Positions 1 through 11,710 of a stretch of DNA of 64,000 nt are shown piece after piece. The notes beneath the pieces were generated by a model. The model made no database searches, was not told the DNA's origin, and saw only the letters and a list, made by a program, of their open reading frames with translations. Source of the stretch: Aspidiotus rigidus. Taxonomy: Eukaryota > Arthropoda > Insecta > Hemiptera > Diaspididae. Location of the stretch: positions 13,992,501-14,056,500 of the forward strand of contig JAVHKY010000054.1 in assembly GCA_035079385.1 (NCBI GenBank). The letters run 5' to 3'. Made by a program: the position numbers and the translations under genes. Each line of letters starts with the position of its first letter. Positions within the stretch are counted from its first letter, which is position 1.

Positions 1-640
1 TTTTCTCCACTTCGATAGTTAAATCTACCGTTTTTACCTTTAGAGTTTAAAAGGTATATGTCCATTTTCACCTTTTAAAAAGCATATTTTACACATACAG
101 GCTGCTGACACACTCACACAAGCACACAATAAAATATGGGATTAAAAGGGTATAAACTAACAATTCTCTGCAGGTATCATGTTTAGATTCAATTTTTACC
201 TTTTTTGATTCACTCACGCAACCCATACTTACTTATAATATCATTCAGTAGTAGACTCTATTGTTGCAGGCTGTTGAAAGTTATATTTTGTTGTGTACTT
301 GTGTGAGTGTGTCAGCAGCCTGTATGTGTAAAATATGCTTTTGAAAAGGTGAAAATGGACATGATACCTTATTCTGAGGATAAAACGTAGTAATGACCAA
401 TGAGTTGATTCGACTATTGAATTGGAAAATAGCATATTTTACACAGACAGGTAGGTTGCTGACACACTCACACAAACACACAATAAAATATAGGATTAAA
501 AGGGTACGAACTAACAATTCTCTGCAGGTATCATGTTTAGATTCAATTTTTACCTTTTTTGATTCATTCACGCAACCCATACTTACTTATAATATCATTC
601 AGTAGTAGACTCTATTGTTGCAGGCTGTTGAAAGCTATAT
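1..640. repeat. Composite repeat: direct and inverted duplications
   Basis: Positions 95-285 and 435-640 are near-identical direct copies, sharing the string ending CAGGCTGTTGAAAG. Between them, 290-362 is the inverted complement of about 57-130, so the stretch can fold into hairpins. The whole block recurs inverted at about 20760-21046. It is non-coding: the short reading frames across it differ between copies and resemble nothing known. It is probably the outer part of the repeat family that continues to 2376. Confidence 0.8.
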
Positions 641-960
641 TAACAGGGAACCTGTTCTATGGGGGGCTTTTTGAGAAATTTGCCGTCCGCCGTCCAACAA
701 AAAAATAATAGAAAAATGGCGACTCTCGAGCCGTGTATGATAGGAATTTTTCCAAGCCCCCTTTCTATCATATATAGCTCGAGATTCGAGAAAAATTTAG
801 ACTCTCAATTCTCAAACTATATTATACTAGGCTTACTAGCTTTCTCTAGATCTAGGCTTCCTTAAATTCTCAATACCAAATCCCATATGACTCATAAAAC
901 AGGTTCCCTGCGTTCCTCGCTTAACTTCGTTAAGGAAGCCGTCGTTTTTTTTTTTTTTCT
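640..960 (+). repeat. Partial foldback-type element (family FB-B)
   Basis: The block starts with the palindromic terminus AACAGGGAACCTGTT, followed by GGGGGGCTTTTTGAGAAATTTGCCGT and one CGACTCTCGAGCC module. It ends in the GAAGCCGTCGTTTTTT segment. The same modules in the same order make up the complete element at 33838-34282, so this is a damaged copy lacking its second arm. An inverted copy lies at about 20450-20760. Confidence 0.7.
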
Positions 961-1014
961 TTATTCCAACTGTTGTACAGAAGAATAAGAAAAATATATC
1001 TCCTACAAGTATGA

Positions 1015-1340
1015 CAAAGCCCCAATTCTCCTGATTGATCAAACTTTAATTTTTCAATGGTAGAAGCCGTGATAAACACAAACTAGAGAATAGGTATCTT
1101 CCACAAGTACAACAAGGCCTTAATTCTCCTGATCGTTTCAAGCTGAATTTTCCCTGAAGGTTGAAGTTACAACGGACAGAAATTGGAGGATGGTATCTTC
1201 TACACTGTAATTCTCCTGATTGTTTCAAACTGGGTTTTTTCAGAACCAAAAGCCAAAATGAATACTAACTAGAAAATAGGTTTCTTCCATCAGTATGACA
1301 AAGTACCAATTCTCCTGATTGTTTCAAGCAGAATTTTTTA
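1015..1340 (+). repeat. Four degenerate ~86-100 bp tandem units
   Basis: The phrase TTCTCCTGATTGTTTCAA recurs near 1025, 1125, 1212 and 1312, each time followed by a GAATTTT-like run and then a 'tatcttcca/tcta' segment. Spacing is about 100, 86 and 100 bp. An inverted copy lies at about 20040-20380, and single diverged units occur near 22135-22210 and 29975-30110. No coding content is apparent. Confidence 0.7.
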
Positions 1341-2376
1341 GAAGCCATTGTGAGAATCACTTTTGGGTTAAAACTTTTCCTTATTAAAGCTCTAGTTTGG
1401 AGGATATTTGGAAACAATCACTTTCCTTCCAAACGCTCAGAACTTCCGACAATTTTTAAAAGAAAGTTTAAGTAGTCTATTTTACAGACAATTGCCAAAG
1501 GAACATTTTTTGTTTGAAAGTTTTTCTTATTGAATCTCAGTTCTCCAAAATATTTATTATGAATCGATTTTTTCGGATGCTCACAACTTTTAGAAGCTTT
1601 TCAAGATTATAACTAGACTGACAATGAAGTTCAGATGGTCTGTGATGAAGTAAACTTCATGGAAAATATTTTTTGTTTGGAACTCCTTCTTATTAGAATA
1701 GGCCTAGTTTATTTTTTTGTAATATTTGACAACAATCGATTTCCTTCCAAAAGTTCAGAACTTTCGACAAACTTCGGAAGAAAGTTTAGGCAATCTATTT
1801 TGCATTTAAAATTTTTCAATAAAAAGTTTTTGTTTTAAATTTTATTTCATTTGTGTTTGATTTTCTAGATATTTATTGCTGAAAAATTGACTTTTTCCCA
1901 AAGTTCTCAACTTTTGACGAACTTTTCAAGCTGATAATTGGCCGCATAGCGAAGTTTGAATGGTATTTTCTGTAACAAATTTCACGAGGAACATGTTTTA
2001 TCTGAAACTTTACATGATTGATACCCAATTTTTCAAGATATTTCCAAACATTGATTGTAGGGAGCTAAAACGTGCCACAGAAAATTTGTTAGGGTGTGAG
2101 ACGCGGGAAGTTGGATAAATCATTCGGGGCCTTATTTCTTTTTTATTGAAAAAGAAAAGTAAAAAATTTGACCCACACAATATGGGTCATTCGCCTTTTA
2201 CCAGAGGACCGATTCGCCATTTTGAAATTGACCGCCATTTTGGAAAGCTGCTCTTCTCAGATGTCCATCTTCGTTTTTTATATCAAGTATCACCCCTACT
2301 AACATATCTGAAAGTATCGCTTTGTCCCCCCCCCCCCCCCCGAATGGTACCGCATTTTTATATGGCCCATGGACTA
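1340..2376 (+). mobile_element. One-ended copy of the long-TIR transposon (right arm)
   Basis: The sequence from TGAGAATCACTTTTGGG to the end GGCCCATGGACTA matches the right arms of the complete elements ending at 25485 and 47545. No matching left end precedes it in the window, so it is truncated, fused to the 1-1340 repeat block, or continues beyond the window edge. A run of 14 or more C at about 2326-2341 interrupts the terminal part. It holds no transposase. Confidence 0.7.
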
Positions 2377-3049
2377 TAAAAACTCTCATCAGCTTTTTCA
2401 ACACAAAATCATTTTATTTGAATATTTCTCATCGGAGTAATTTTATTTTCATTCGTTATTCGAATAAAAATTGTACAAACTATCAGTCGTTACTATTACA
2501 TAGGTCGCTACGCAACGGAATATAATACAGCCAATAATAAGATACGTCAATATAAATGATATAAACTTATGAAATTGAGCATTAGTCTCTTCTTAATTTA
2601 AATTTCAACTTTTCAACAATTATAATTCCATATCGCAAACGCCTCAGTCACAAATTTCTCAACATCTGCACTCATTATGATAAGAAAAAAGAAAAAAAAA
2701 AAACAATACAACTATAAAATAATAATTATACTAAATTTCTCTAAACAAACACAAAAAAATATAAAGACAGAGGGAGAGAGAGAGGAAAGTAAGGTAATAT
2801 TTAAAAATTATCGAGCCGGATTTCGATACAATAAGTTACCTTCCTAATTCAATTATTTATTTAATAAATGCTTGTCATAACGATTAGTACATTTTTCCAA
2901 AACGCGATTCATCATCGTAGTCTCAAAATCCGGTCTTTTTCGTGTTCATTTTAAGAGAACTCGTCCATTTTCAGTCTCAAAAAATAAATAATGGAAAATT
3001 GAGTTTCAAATTAAAGAAATAAATAGGTAAATTATACTTACGTCTATTA
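2377..3049. other. AT-rich intergenic DNA, nothing recognised
   Basis: This is low-complexity AT-rich sequence with a short GAGAGAGAG run near 2770 and A-runs near 2695. I see no open frame of note and no repeat shared with the rest of the window. Confidence 0.5.
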
Positions 3050-4074
3050 CACGTAAGAATCAATAAATAGTACATGATAATTTAATTTTGATTTCTTTTT
3101 TCAAATTATAATGAAAAACTATCTTAAAGAATAATAAAAAAAAAAATGAAAGTTTCGTTGAAAGTTTTCGTAAACGTTTATTCGAAGCGCAAAGTGTCTG
3201 CTTTCCTTATCAGTGGTGGAAGAGAGAAGATTAAAGAAGGATTCACCCATAAAAGAGGAAAATTTTCGCAGGCCAAATCCTTTTTTTTTTTTTCTTCTTT
3301 TTGATGAAAGTATATAGTCAGTCAATCTATTAAATTTCTCTTCGTAAACGCTTTCCGAGACATTGTTGACAACGTTTTCATCGAGTCTGCGGTGAATACG
3401 CGACCAATACCATCTTTGGCGAGTGCGCTTGAAATGTCTAAAAATGTTAATCTGATGAGAGTTCTTTCGCGTGTTCGGAGCGAGTCCGCTCCGCTGCAAC
3501 ATTTCTCACTCTTGTCCAACTACGCCATAATCGCGACAATAACGCGATCGGAGCGAAAGATTTCCCCCACAGGATTTCTCACTGCAATCGACATTCCAAC
3601 AATTAAAAAAAAAAAAAAAAAAAAGAAATGCTTGCCCAACAATATTTTTTAATCGGACCGCCGCCCTCGTTGCCGTAGCACATACAAATATAATTTAAAA
3701 ATGAAATTCTCAACGATTCACTTTCATACACGTGTGAATGACCCGTCATGTCGAATAGGTGTTACTCCTTTTTCTTCCCCGCTGCTGCATTCTTCACTTC
3801 GCGAGTCATCTCCTTCCCTTCTTCGCCTCTCGATCCGACAATTTGAGATTTACATATAACCTACTAAATATGTGACCTTAAAAGATTCGCTATATGGCTG
3901 TCCGGAAATGTGTTTCACTTCTCGAACAGATACTCTGCGCTGAATCAAATTTAAACTACTGTAGGATTCCTCGGACGAATAACACTTATACAAATACAAA
4001 TAAGAAGGGAGCAACGTCGAGGCCTATACGGATTCAAAATTATGAACTCGTACGGACGGATAAATAAAATTTTG
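3050..4074 (-). other. Probable 3' UTR and downstream flank of the ZP gene
   Basis: The stop codon of the ZP exon is at 4077-4075. Reading on along the minus strand, the sequence is non-repetitive with several AATAAA candidates: one just past the stop (plus-strand TTTATT-type strings near 4060-4070) and a clear one at 3183-3178. The minus-strand frame at 3119-3502 lies here and looks like chance. Which polyadenylation signal is used cannot be decided from sequence. Confidence 0.4.
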
Positions 4075-5817
4075 TCAATAAAAACAACCTTTGGATTTAC
4101 TCTCGTGCGAGGACGGTGTCGAAGTCGACTTCGACGTCTTCTTCAACAATGCCTGCTGACCCGAAGACGATCTCAGTCTTACGCACAAAATTGACGAAAT
4201 CAAACAAGAAATAAATAAAATCGTTAATAAAAAGACTAGGGTAGCCGAGAAGCCGAACGAAGTCATACATATCATGGACACGTTTTCTTCGAACGTTTCG
4301 GTTGGGAACACCATGGTCGGTGTCGAACTGTTGGCCGCCTCCTCCAGCGAGAAGGTCAAATCGCCTGTTGAAACTACCTTGATAATCCTGTTCACGCCGA
4401 CTTCCTCCTTTTCGTCGGCCGCTTTCACCTCTCGCTTGTGCTTGCGAACTCGGCGCTCGTCCCGTCGCGAATTACCGTGAAGGTACAGATCTAATGGCAA
4501 GGGCCCTGGGGGCGGAGGGTTGTAAACAGCATCCGGTCGAATAGCACCGTGATGCGCGGCTAGCACACTCTCGTGCTGCGAGTGCAATATGACATTAGGG
4601 TCGGAGCACTGCTCTGGACACTGGTACCTACAAATTTGGATCGTGCACTGGAAGTGTACTTCCATCGAATCTGGGAATTTGAACGCCTGGAAGTGAGCGT
4701 ACGATAGTACCGAAGCGCTGGCTCCGAAGTTTTTAATCTTAGTGAATCGCGACATCAACTTAGACCGAGTTACGCAGCCTCTTTGATCCACAAGTTGTAT
4801 TGGAGCGCGTTTACCGTCGTGCGCCATGCAATTGCGTACCAACATGTCGAATTTAGAATCGTCATCCTTAATCGCCAGCACCATCGTCATCGTTTGACCT
4901 ATTTTCACCAAACCGGATACTTCGGAAGCCCACGGACCTTTGCCAACCTGTATCTGCATCCAGCAACCCACATTATCTCCAGCAAAGTCTGCCCTGACCA
5001 CATCGAGCATATCTACCGGGAAGGGCCTGAATGTGACCGACTTTTCGTACTGATCGTGCCACGTGCAGCGAAGTTTCCTCGCTTGGTCCCAAACTTCTTG
5101 AACTTGAGGATCGTATTGTATGACGATGATGTTTTCGAAATAAGTACCGGAACCCGAATCCGCCCCGTATCCGTACAGACCGTTCTCGGTGTTCCCGGTG
5201 GTTCCGCACGCGTGAATGCTGATCTCGAAAGTGGCCGACGTCCTACCTAAACCGGCGGGCAGATGAACGCAATGAATGTTACTGTAGTGACCCTTGCTGA
5301 AGACTATTCCATAAAACGGTTTATCGAAACTGATGAACACCTTCATCGAACTCTTCTCGCATTTTACGTCCAGATTGATGACTTTGGGGGTGTCGCCACC
5401 TGCCGCATTCGGCCAAGGTTCGTTACCCGAGTACAACTTTTCTATCGCTTCTGGTATGGGGTTCTTCTGTGGCGGGGGTGGTAATGGTAAAGATAGTCCG
5501 TGGTAACCTGAATGATGGCTAGGAAATGGTTTACCAGGGTGCCCGTGGATTAGATGAGGAGGCGGTAGTGGTGGACCGCTACGTGACGGTAACGAAAGTG
5601 GTATATCACGACCCGGAGGTTGACTGAAGGTATGCTTGTTGGAGGACGCGGACGCTTCTTGGTCGGGTCCAGATTCTAGGGCTACCTGGTCACCATCCCC
5701 TCGTTTGGTGTCTTCTCTATGCTGGGCGACGGCATTCTGCTGGTCGGCTGAGTCCGACGAGGAACTTTGTGACGATGAGCCCGATACTGCTTCAACAACA
5801 TCGACCTCCTCTCCCAA
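4075..5817 (-). CDS. dyl: ZP-domain transmembrane cuticle protein, 3' coding exon
   Basis: The exon encodes 580 residues and a stop. It belongs to the insect dusky / miniature / dusky-like group, apical membrane ZP proteins that shape epidermal cells and organise cuticle. In order: Ser- and acid-rich segment (1-60), Pro/His-rich segment (65-120), ZP module from about 146 (VINLDVKCEKSS) to 404 with regularly spaced cysteines and the signature VWDQARKLRCTW near 242, a furin-type site KHKR ending at 462, a transmembrane helix at about 518-545 and a short Ser/Lys tail ending GCFY. The first codon, TTG at 5817, is not a start. It follows a splice acceptor TAG after a T-rich tract, and no signal peptide is encoded, so an upstream coding exon is missing. 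The run GLYGYGADSGSGTYFEN and the Pro-rich N-terminus favour dusky-like over its two paralogues; that choice is from recollection of the family and is less sure than the family itself. Neighbouring DNA is repetitive, with no other gene nearby. Confidence 0.93.
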   Translation of the reverse strand: MGEEVDVVEAVSGSSSQSSSSDSADQQNAVAQHREDTKRGDGDQVALESGPDQEASASSNKHTFSQPPGRDIPLSLPSRSGPPLPPPHLIHGHPGKPFPSHHSGYHGLSLPLPPPPQKNPIPEAIEKLYSGNEPWPNAAGGDTPKVINLDVKCEKSSMKVFISFDKPFYGIVFSKGHYSNIHCVHLPAGLGRTSATFEISIHACGTTGNTENGLYGYGADSGSGTYFENIIVIQYDPQVQEVWDQARKLRCTWHDQYEKSVTFRPFPVDMLDVVRADFAGDNVGCWMQIQVGKGPWASEVSGLVKIGQTMTMVLAIKDDDSKFDMLVRNCMAHDGKRAPIQLVDQRGCVTRSKLMSRFTKIKNFGASASVLSYAHFQAFKFPDSMEVHFQCTIQICRYQCPEQCSDPNVILHSQHESVLAAHHGAIRPDAVYNPPPPGPLPLDLYLHGNSRRDERRVRKHKREVKAADEKEEVGVNRIIKVVSTGDLTFSLEEAANSSTPTMVFPTETFEENVSMICMTSFGFSATLVFLLTILFISCLISSILCVRLRSSSGQQALLKKTSKSTSTPSSHESKSKGCFY

Positions 5818-5834
5818 CTAGAACATATAAAATC
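5818..5834 (-). other. Splice acceptor of the ZP exon
   Basis: On the minus strand the exon is preceded by TTTTATATGTTCTAG. The TAG occupies 5820-5818 and would also be an in-frame stop, so the open frame begins exactly at the intron boundary, in phase 0 with TTG GGA GAG. This fixes the exon start at 5817. Confidence 0.8.
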
Positions 5835-7300
5835 AACACCACGAATTATATACGCAATTTGGAAAATAATTTTCGCATTGTTATACGGAGAGGATTTTTC
5901 TAACGACGATTGTTCGTTTTTAGTATAGAAAATAACATGATAAAAATGTGTGTCAACATTTCATTTGACCAATTAGGGCTCGCCAAAGATCAGGTTCTTC
6001 TTCACAACTGGATTAAATAAAATATCTAGGTAAGGTTGCTTGAGCAACCTCTCGGGTTTGTATTTTGCATCTGCATCCGTTGAGAACGTGATAAACATGT
6101 TGATAACTGAACAACTTTATTCTTCTTTTTTTTTTGTATATATGCAGTGCATTACAATGTATTCGTAGAACTAACTTCTCCGCATCTTCCGTTTCTTTCT
6201 TCCCTCTTTCCATACAACTATAGAACAAAATCACATTATTTAGAAAAAGTTGTTCAACAATGTAGGACCGGACGATATTAGTAGTTGATTTTTATGCGCG
6301 CGAGCCACTCTTAATATTTCTTTTCTCGTTCGGGGTCACGGTCAAACTGAAAAGAAATTTGGAAACGTCGACACACATCTCGTATAGCGAGAGCCGTGTG
6401 TAAGTGTGTGTTGCGATCGGAGTCATTAATAAAATATTGAAATAGTAATAACAAGTTTCAACCGGGGATGCGCTTCTTCTCATTGACGATTAATAAATAA
6501 TCACGAACACGATCTACTTTCACAAAATGCCAGTTTTCACTCTGGAAGTTGGTACAGAGAGAGACAGAGAGAAAAAAAAAAATCGAAATAGACCTACTGC
6601 GATAAATTTAGGTTGATATGTTTAGATTTTCTCACTTTTCGTGCGATGAGCCTATATCATTTTTGTCCATCGGAACTACATTTGAAATGGTGACGAGATG
6701 GTCCTTAATAAACGGAAGTATCGCGTGATATATTTATAAAAAAAAAACCCAAAGGATAGGTTGAAAACGTCTTTTACTTCGAAAACCTATCACGCTAACG
6801 TATCATTTATTTTTAAGGTCGAGCCTACTGTGAAATCATACGAATTTACGACTTTAATTTCTATTTCTGTATTATAGCGTCGACGATTGCTCTAAATAAT
6901 AATTCGACCTCTTTTAGTCACAACATGATAAACATATTAATCTTCGGAAAAATTTATCTTAGCTGGCGATAAAACAGATTATGAAGACTATTCATTAATA
7001 CAGATATATTGAATATAAAATCAATCGCCTGACCAAATCTCGTTCATCGTGGTCACTTGCCGAAGTCAATTCTTGAGAATCCACCTCAAGATCTTCCATA
7101 ATTCTTCGGAGTCTTATCATAAAAATCCATAGGTTCCGTCTCTACTTTTCGAAGTAAATATTCCGAATTCTATTATAAATTATTGATGGTTACCCTCCAC
7201 ATGATATCATTGGCCTTTCAGTGTGATGATTGGTGGAGAAAACTTTTTTCAGTAGTAATCTATGGACTTTGTGAAAATGAAAAAAAAAAAAAAATAGATA
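5835..7300. other. Single-copy-looking intronic or upstream DNA
   Basis: This is AT-rich sequence with a (GA)-rich stretch near 6560 and A-runs near 6740 and 7280. No exon-like frame with good splice sites and no repeat shared with the window was seen. Confidence 0.4.
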
Positions 7301-7309
7301 CCATTGCAG

Positions 7310-8640
7310 CGGAGAACCCGCTGTCCCGAGTCCCCCTCCTATCATATTGAAGTTTTTCTAAGTCCCAAAATGATCACGTGATAACTCGAACGCGCTGCGA
7401 TTTCAAGGAAGACGTCGTCCTCCTCCTGTCGTATACAGGATGAGGCCAAAAGATGTTACCAGTTAAATGGGAGTTTGCGTTGAGTCCATCGTAACGAAAA
7501 AACGCGAAACGTTAGATGTGTATTCGAAATCTACGAAATTCACATCTCAATTTTATCTTTAATTTGCGCCAAATACGAAGTTTCTACGACCTTTCTGAGC
7601 CGAGTTATGGACCACAATGTGCCGAAATTTTGCTGCAGGGTGTTTAATTATCAAAAGAAAACATGATTCTGTTTTAAAAAATTGCTTGATCCTTTGAATT
7701 CTGTTCAATTCCGAAGTAAAATTTCGCGCTGAGTCTAAAACAACAACCCAAATCATCCTACGAAGCTTCAAAATGGATGTACGGCCCCAAAGAAAGTGAA
7801 AATTTCCCCAAACAGAAAAATTGCTTTAGCATCAAAATTTTGAACAATTTACTAGTGAAATTTTGTGCTGAGTCCGGAAAAATAACCCGAAAATTATCTA
7901 ACAAAGCTCCAAATTCAGTGAAAGGGTCCCAAGAGATTCCACATATTCACAAGTTGAAAGATCGCTCAAATTTTCATATTTTATTCGATTCTCTTGCAAA
8001 ATGATTGAGCTTAGTTCGACGAAGGCCCTGAGTATGATTGAAGCTGGTGGAAGACCCGTTGTTTCAGACGATGAGGGAAAGCATGGAACCAAGAAGCTTG
8101 TCTTCTGTTGTAAACTCCCAATGAAAAATTGGCCAGAGTACCTCTATCGATGGAAGCGGGCAAGAGTGTGATCATTCTTGTTATCATCTGTTGTGAACTC
8201 GCGGTGAAAAATTGGCTATGGTGCCCCTAGCGATGGAAACGGGTAAGAGTGCAATCACTCTCGTTGTGCCAGCCGCGAGAGTGAATTCTTGAGGAAGATC
8301 GTCTTCCGTTTTAAACTCGCAATAAAAAATTGGATAGTCTCGGGGTGAATGGTTCCAAAAAGGGAAATAAATCCCCAAAGCAAAAAATTGTTCGAACATT
8401 CAAACTACCTAATTCCCAGGCGAAATTCTGCGTAGAGTCCGGAAAAAATTATTAAAAAACTCTAGAAAGCAACAAAATGGGTCAATGGGCGCAAAAAAGG
8501 ATAAAAATTTCCCCAAGACGAAAAATTGTTCAGAATTTCAAACATCACTCAATTCTCTAGGAAAATCTGAAGTCAAATTTTAAAAAAATGGTCAAAAATT
8601 CCGCGAAATCGTCTTCTGTCTTCTTGCACTCATTGTTCTC
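7310..8640 (+). repeat. Diverged tandem repeats of ~90-190 bp
   Basis: The phrase 'aaatttcgcgctgagtc' recurs in degenerate form near 7715, 7858 and 8417, usually followed by 'aaaaataaccc' and 'tttccccaa'. A second motif ('aactcgc.gtgaaaaattgg') recurs near 8115, 8205 and 8315. The 7440-7545 segment (ATGTTACCAGTTAAAT...) is repeated at 29775-29880. The short frames here are not conserved between units, so I read it as old non-coding repeat. Confidence 0.6.
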
Positions 8641-8679
8641 GATATTAGCCAGGTTTCCGCGTCCCCCCTCCCATCATAT

Positions 8680-11505
8680 TATATTGCTCGAGAGTCGAAA
8701 TTTTTCCAAGTCCCTCTCCTATCATATATGGTTCGAGAGTCGAAATTTTTCTAAGTCCCCGACTAGGAAAAATTTCGACTCTCGAGCAATATATGATAGG
8801 AGGGGGACTTGAAAAAATTTGGACTCTCGATCCATATATGATAGGAGGGGGACTTGGAAAAATTTCGACTCTCCAGCAATATATGATGGGAGGGGGACTT
8901 GAAAAAAATTTCAACTCTCGAGCAATATATGATAGAAGGGGGACTTGGAAAAATTTCGACTCTCCAGCAATATATGATAGGAGGGGGACTTGAAAAAATT
9001 TCGACTCTCGATCCATATATGATAGGAGGGGGACTTGGAAAAATTTCGACTCTCCAGCAATATATGATGGGAGGAGGACATGGAAAAAATTTCAACTCTC
9101 GAGCAATATATGATAGAAGGGGGACTTGGAAAAATTTCGACTCTCCAGCAATATATGATGGGAGGGGGACTCGAAAAAAATTTCAACTCTCGAGCAATAT
9201 ATGATAGAAGGGGGACTTTGAAAAATTTCGACTCTCCAGCAATATATGATAGGAGGGGGACTTGAAAAAATTTCGACTCTCGATCCATATATGATAGGAG
9301 AGGGACTTGGAAAAATTTCGACTCTCCAGCAATATATGATGGGAGGGGGACTTGGAAAGAATTTCAACTCTCGAGCAATATATGGTAGAAGGGGGACTCT
9401 TGGAAAAATTTCGACTCTCCAGCAATATATGATAGGAGGGGGACTTGAAAAAATTTCGACTCTCGATCCATATATGATAGGAGGGGGACTTGGAAAAATT
9501 TCGACTCTCCAGCAATATATGATGGGAGGGGGACTTGGAAAAAATTTCAACTCTCGAGCAATATATGATAGAAGGGGGACTTGGAAAAATTTCGACTCTC
9601 CAGCAATATATGATGGGAGGGGGACTTGGAAAAAATTTCAACTCTCGAGCAATATATGATAGAAGGGGGACTTGGAAAAATTTCGACTCTCGATCCATAT
9701 ATGATAGGAGGGCGACTTGGAAAAATCTCGACTCTCCAGCAATAAATGATGGGAGGGGGACTTGGAAAAATTTCAACTCTCGAGCAATATATGATAGAAG
9801 GGGGACTTGGAAAAATTTCGACTCTCGATCCATATATGATAGGAGGGCGACTTGGAAAAATCTCGACTCTCCAGCAATAAATGATGGGAGGGGGACTTGG
9901 AAAAATTTCGACTCTCGATCCATATATGATAGGAGGGGGACTTGGAAAAATTTCGACTCTCGAGCCATACATGATAGGAGGGGGACTTGAAAAAATTTGG
10001 ACTCTCGAGTAATATATGATAGGAGGGGGACTTGGAAAAAATTTTAACTCTCGAGCAATATATGATAGAAGGGGGACTTGGAAAAATTTCGACTCTCGAT
10101 CCATATATGATAGGAGGGCGACTTGGAAAAATCTCGACTCTCCAGCAATAAATGATGGGAGGGGGACTTGGAAAAATTTCAACTCTCGAGCAATATATGA
10201 TAGAAGGGGGACTTGGAAAAATTTCGACTCTCGAGCCATACATGATAGGAGGGGGACTTGGAAAAATTTCGACTCTCGATCCATATATGATAGGAGGGGG
10301 ACTTGAAAAAAATTTCAACTCTCGAGCAATATATGATAGAAGGGGGACTTGGAAAAATTTCGACTCTCGAGCCATACATGATAGGAGGGGGACTTGAAAA
10401 AATTTGGACTCTCGAGTAATATATGATAGGAGGGGGACTTGGAAAAAATTTTAACTCTCGAGCAATATATGATAGAAGGGGGACTTGGAAAAATTTCGAC
10501 TCTCGATCCATATATGATAGGAGGGCGACTTGGAAAAATCTCGACTCTCCAGCAATAAATGATGGGAGGGGGACTTGGAAAAATTTCAACTCTCGAGCAA
10601 TATATGATAGAAGGGGGACTTGGAAAAATTTCGACTCTCGAGCCATACATGATAGGAGGGGGACTCGGAAAAATTTCGACTCTCGAGCAATATATGATAG
10701 GAGGGGGACTTGAAAAAATTTCGACTCTCGATCCATATATGATAGGAGGGGGACTTGGAAAAATTTCGACTCTCCAGCAATATATGATGGGAGGGGGACA
10801 TGGAAAAAATTTCAACTCTCGAGCAATATATGATAGAAGGGGGACTTGGAAAAATTTCGACTCTCGAGCAATATATGATAGAAGGGGAACTTGGAAAAAT
10901 TTCGACTCTCGATCCATATATGATAGGAGGGGGACTTGAAAAAAATTTCAACTCTCGAGCAATATATGATAGAAGGGGGACTTGGAAAAATTTCGACTCT
11001 CGAGCCATACATGATAGGAGGGGGACTTGAAAAAATTTGGACTCTCGAGTAATATATGATAGGAGGGGGACTTGGAAAAAATTTTAACTCTCGAGCAATA
11101 TATGATAGAAGGGGGACTTGGAAAAATTTCGACTCTCGATCCATATATGATAGGAGGGCGACTTGGAAAAATCTCGACTCTCCAGCAATAAATGATGGGA
11201 GGGGGACTTGGAAAAATTTCAACTCTCGAGCAATATATGATAGAAGGGGGACTTGGAAAAATTTCGACTCTCGAGCCATACATGATAGGAGGGGGACTTG
11301 GAAAAATTTCGACTCTCGAGCAATATATGATAGGAGGGGGACTTGAAAAAATTTCGACTCTCGATCCATATATGATAGGAGGGGGACTTGGAAAAATTTC
11401 GACTCTCCAGCAATATATGATGGGAGGGGGACATGGAAAAAATTTCAACTCTCGAGCAATATATGATAGAAGGGGAACTTGGAAAAATTTCGACTCTCGA
11501 GCTAT
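8680..11505 (+). repeat. 45-46 bp satellite array, about 60 units
   Basis: The unit is GGACTTGGAAAAATTTCGAC + TCTCGAGC(A/C)ATATATGATAGGAGGG. Starts at 8805, 8850, 8895 and 8941 show the 45-46 bp period. Variants (CCAGCAATATATGATGGG, CGATCCATATATGATAGG, CGAGCAATATATGATAGA) recur in fixed order. The rare TTGGACTCTCGAGTAAT variant is at about 9998, 10405 and 11038, giving higher-order blocks of about 407 and 633 bp. The first two units (8680-8757) are inverted relative to the rest, meeting at about 8757-8770. Because 45 is a multiple of 3, both strands show long repetitive frames; these are not genes. Confidence 0.95.
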
Positions 11506-11558
11506 CATATATAGCTGGAGATTCGAGAAAAATTTAGACTCTCAAACTATAGTGTACT
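11506..11558 (+). repeat. Foldback-element core left of PLE-1
   Basis: After the last 45-bp unit comes the FB-B core (GAGAAAAATTTAGACTCTCAAACTATA). It is interrupted by PLE-1 and resumes at about 14995 with ATACTAGGCTTATAGTAGG. At about 785-830 the same core reads through without interruption. Confidence 0.75.
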
Positions 11559-11582
11559 ATTGAAAAAGGGTTTTTTCAATTG

Positions 11583-11705
11583 TACAAATCTGAAAGTACT
11601 CTTGAATAGGCAACTAATAAAGTAGATTTGTACAATTGAAAAAATCCTTTTTCAATATTAGTGCTCTACTTACACCTCACTCACTCATTATGAGTTCCAA
11701 TAATA
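11583..11705 (+). repeat. PLE-1 left pseudo-LTR
   Basis: GAAAGTACTCTTGAATAGG through CTCACTCATTATGAGTTCC is repeated with few differences at 14882-14997. The left copy begins just at GAAAGTAC, lacking the CTGATGA-containing part found on the right. Confidence 0.8.
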
Positions 11706-11710
11706 GCACA

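Noticed and set aside
3119..3502. 127-residue minus-strand frame
   Set aside because: Lies in the likely 3' UTR, low complexity at its end, no similarity recognised.
4783..5250. 155-residue plus-strand frame
   Set aside because: Antisense shadow of the ZP exon.
5815..5817. TTG at the start of the ZP frame as a translation start
   Set aside because: It follows directly on a splice acceptor TAG and gives no signal peptide.
8680..11505. CRISPR-like array
   Set aside because: No unique spacers between repeats; eukaryotic satellite.
8645..11563. Long repetitive reading frames on both strands
   Set aside because: They arise because the 45-bp unit is divisible by three and lacks stops; the phrases are translations of the satellite.
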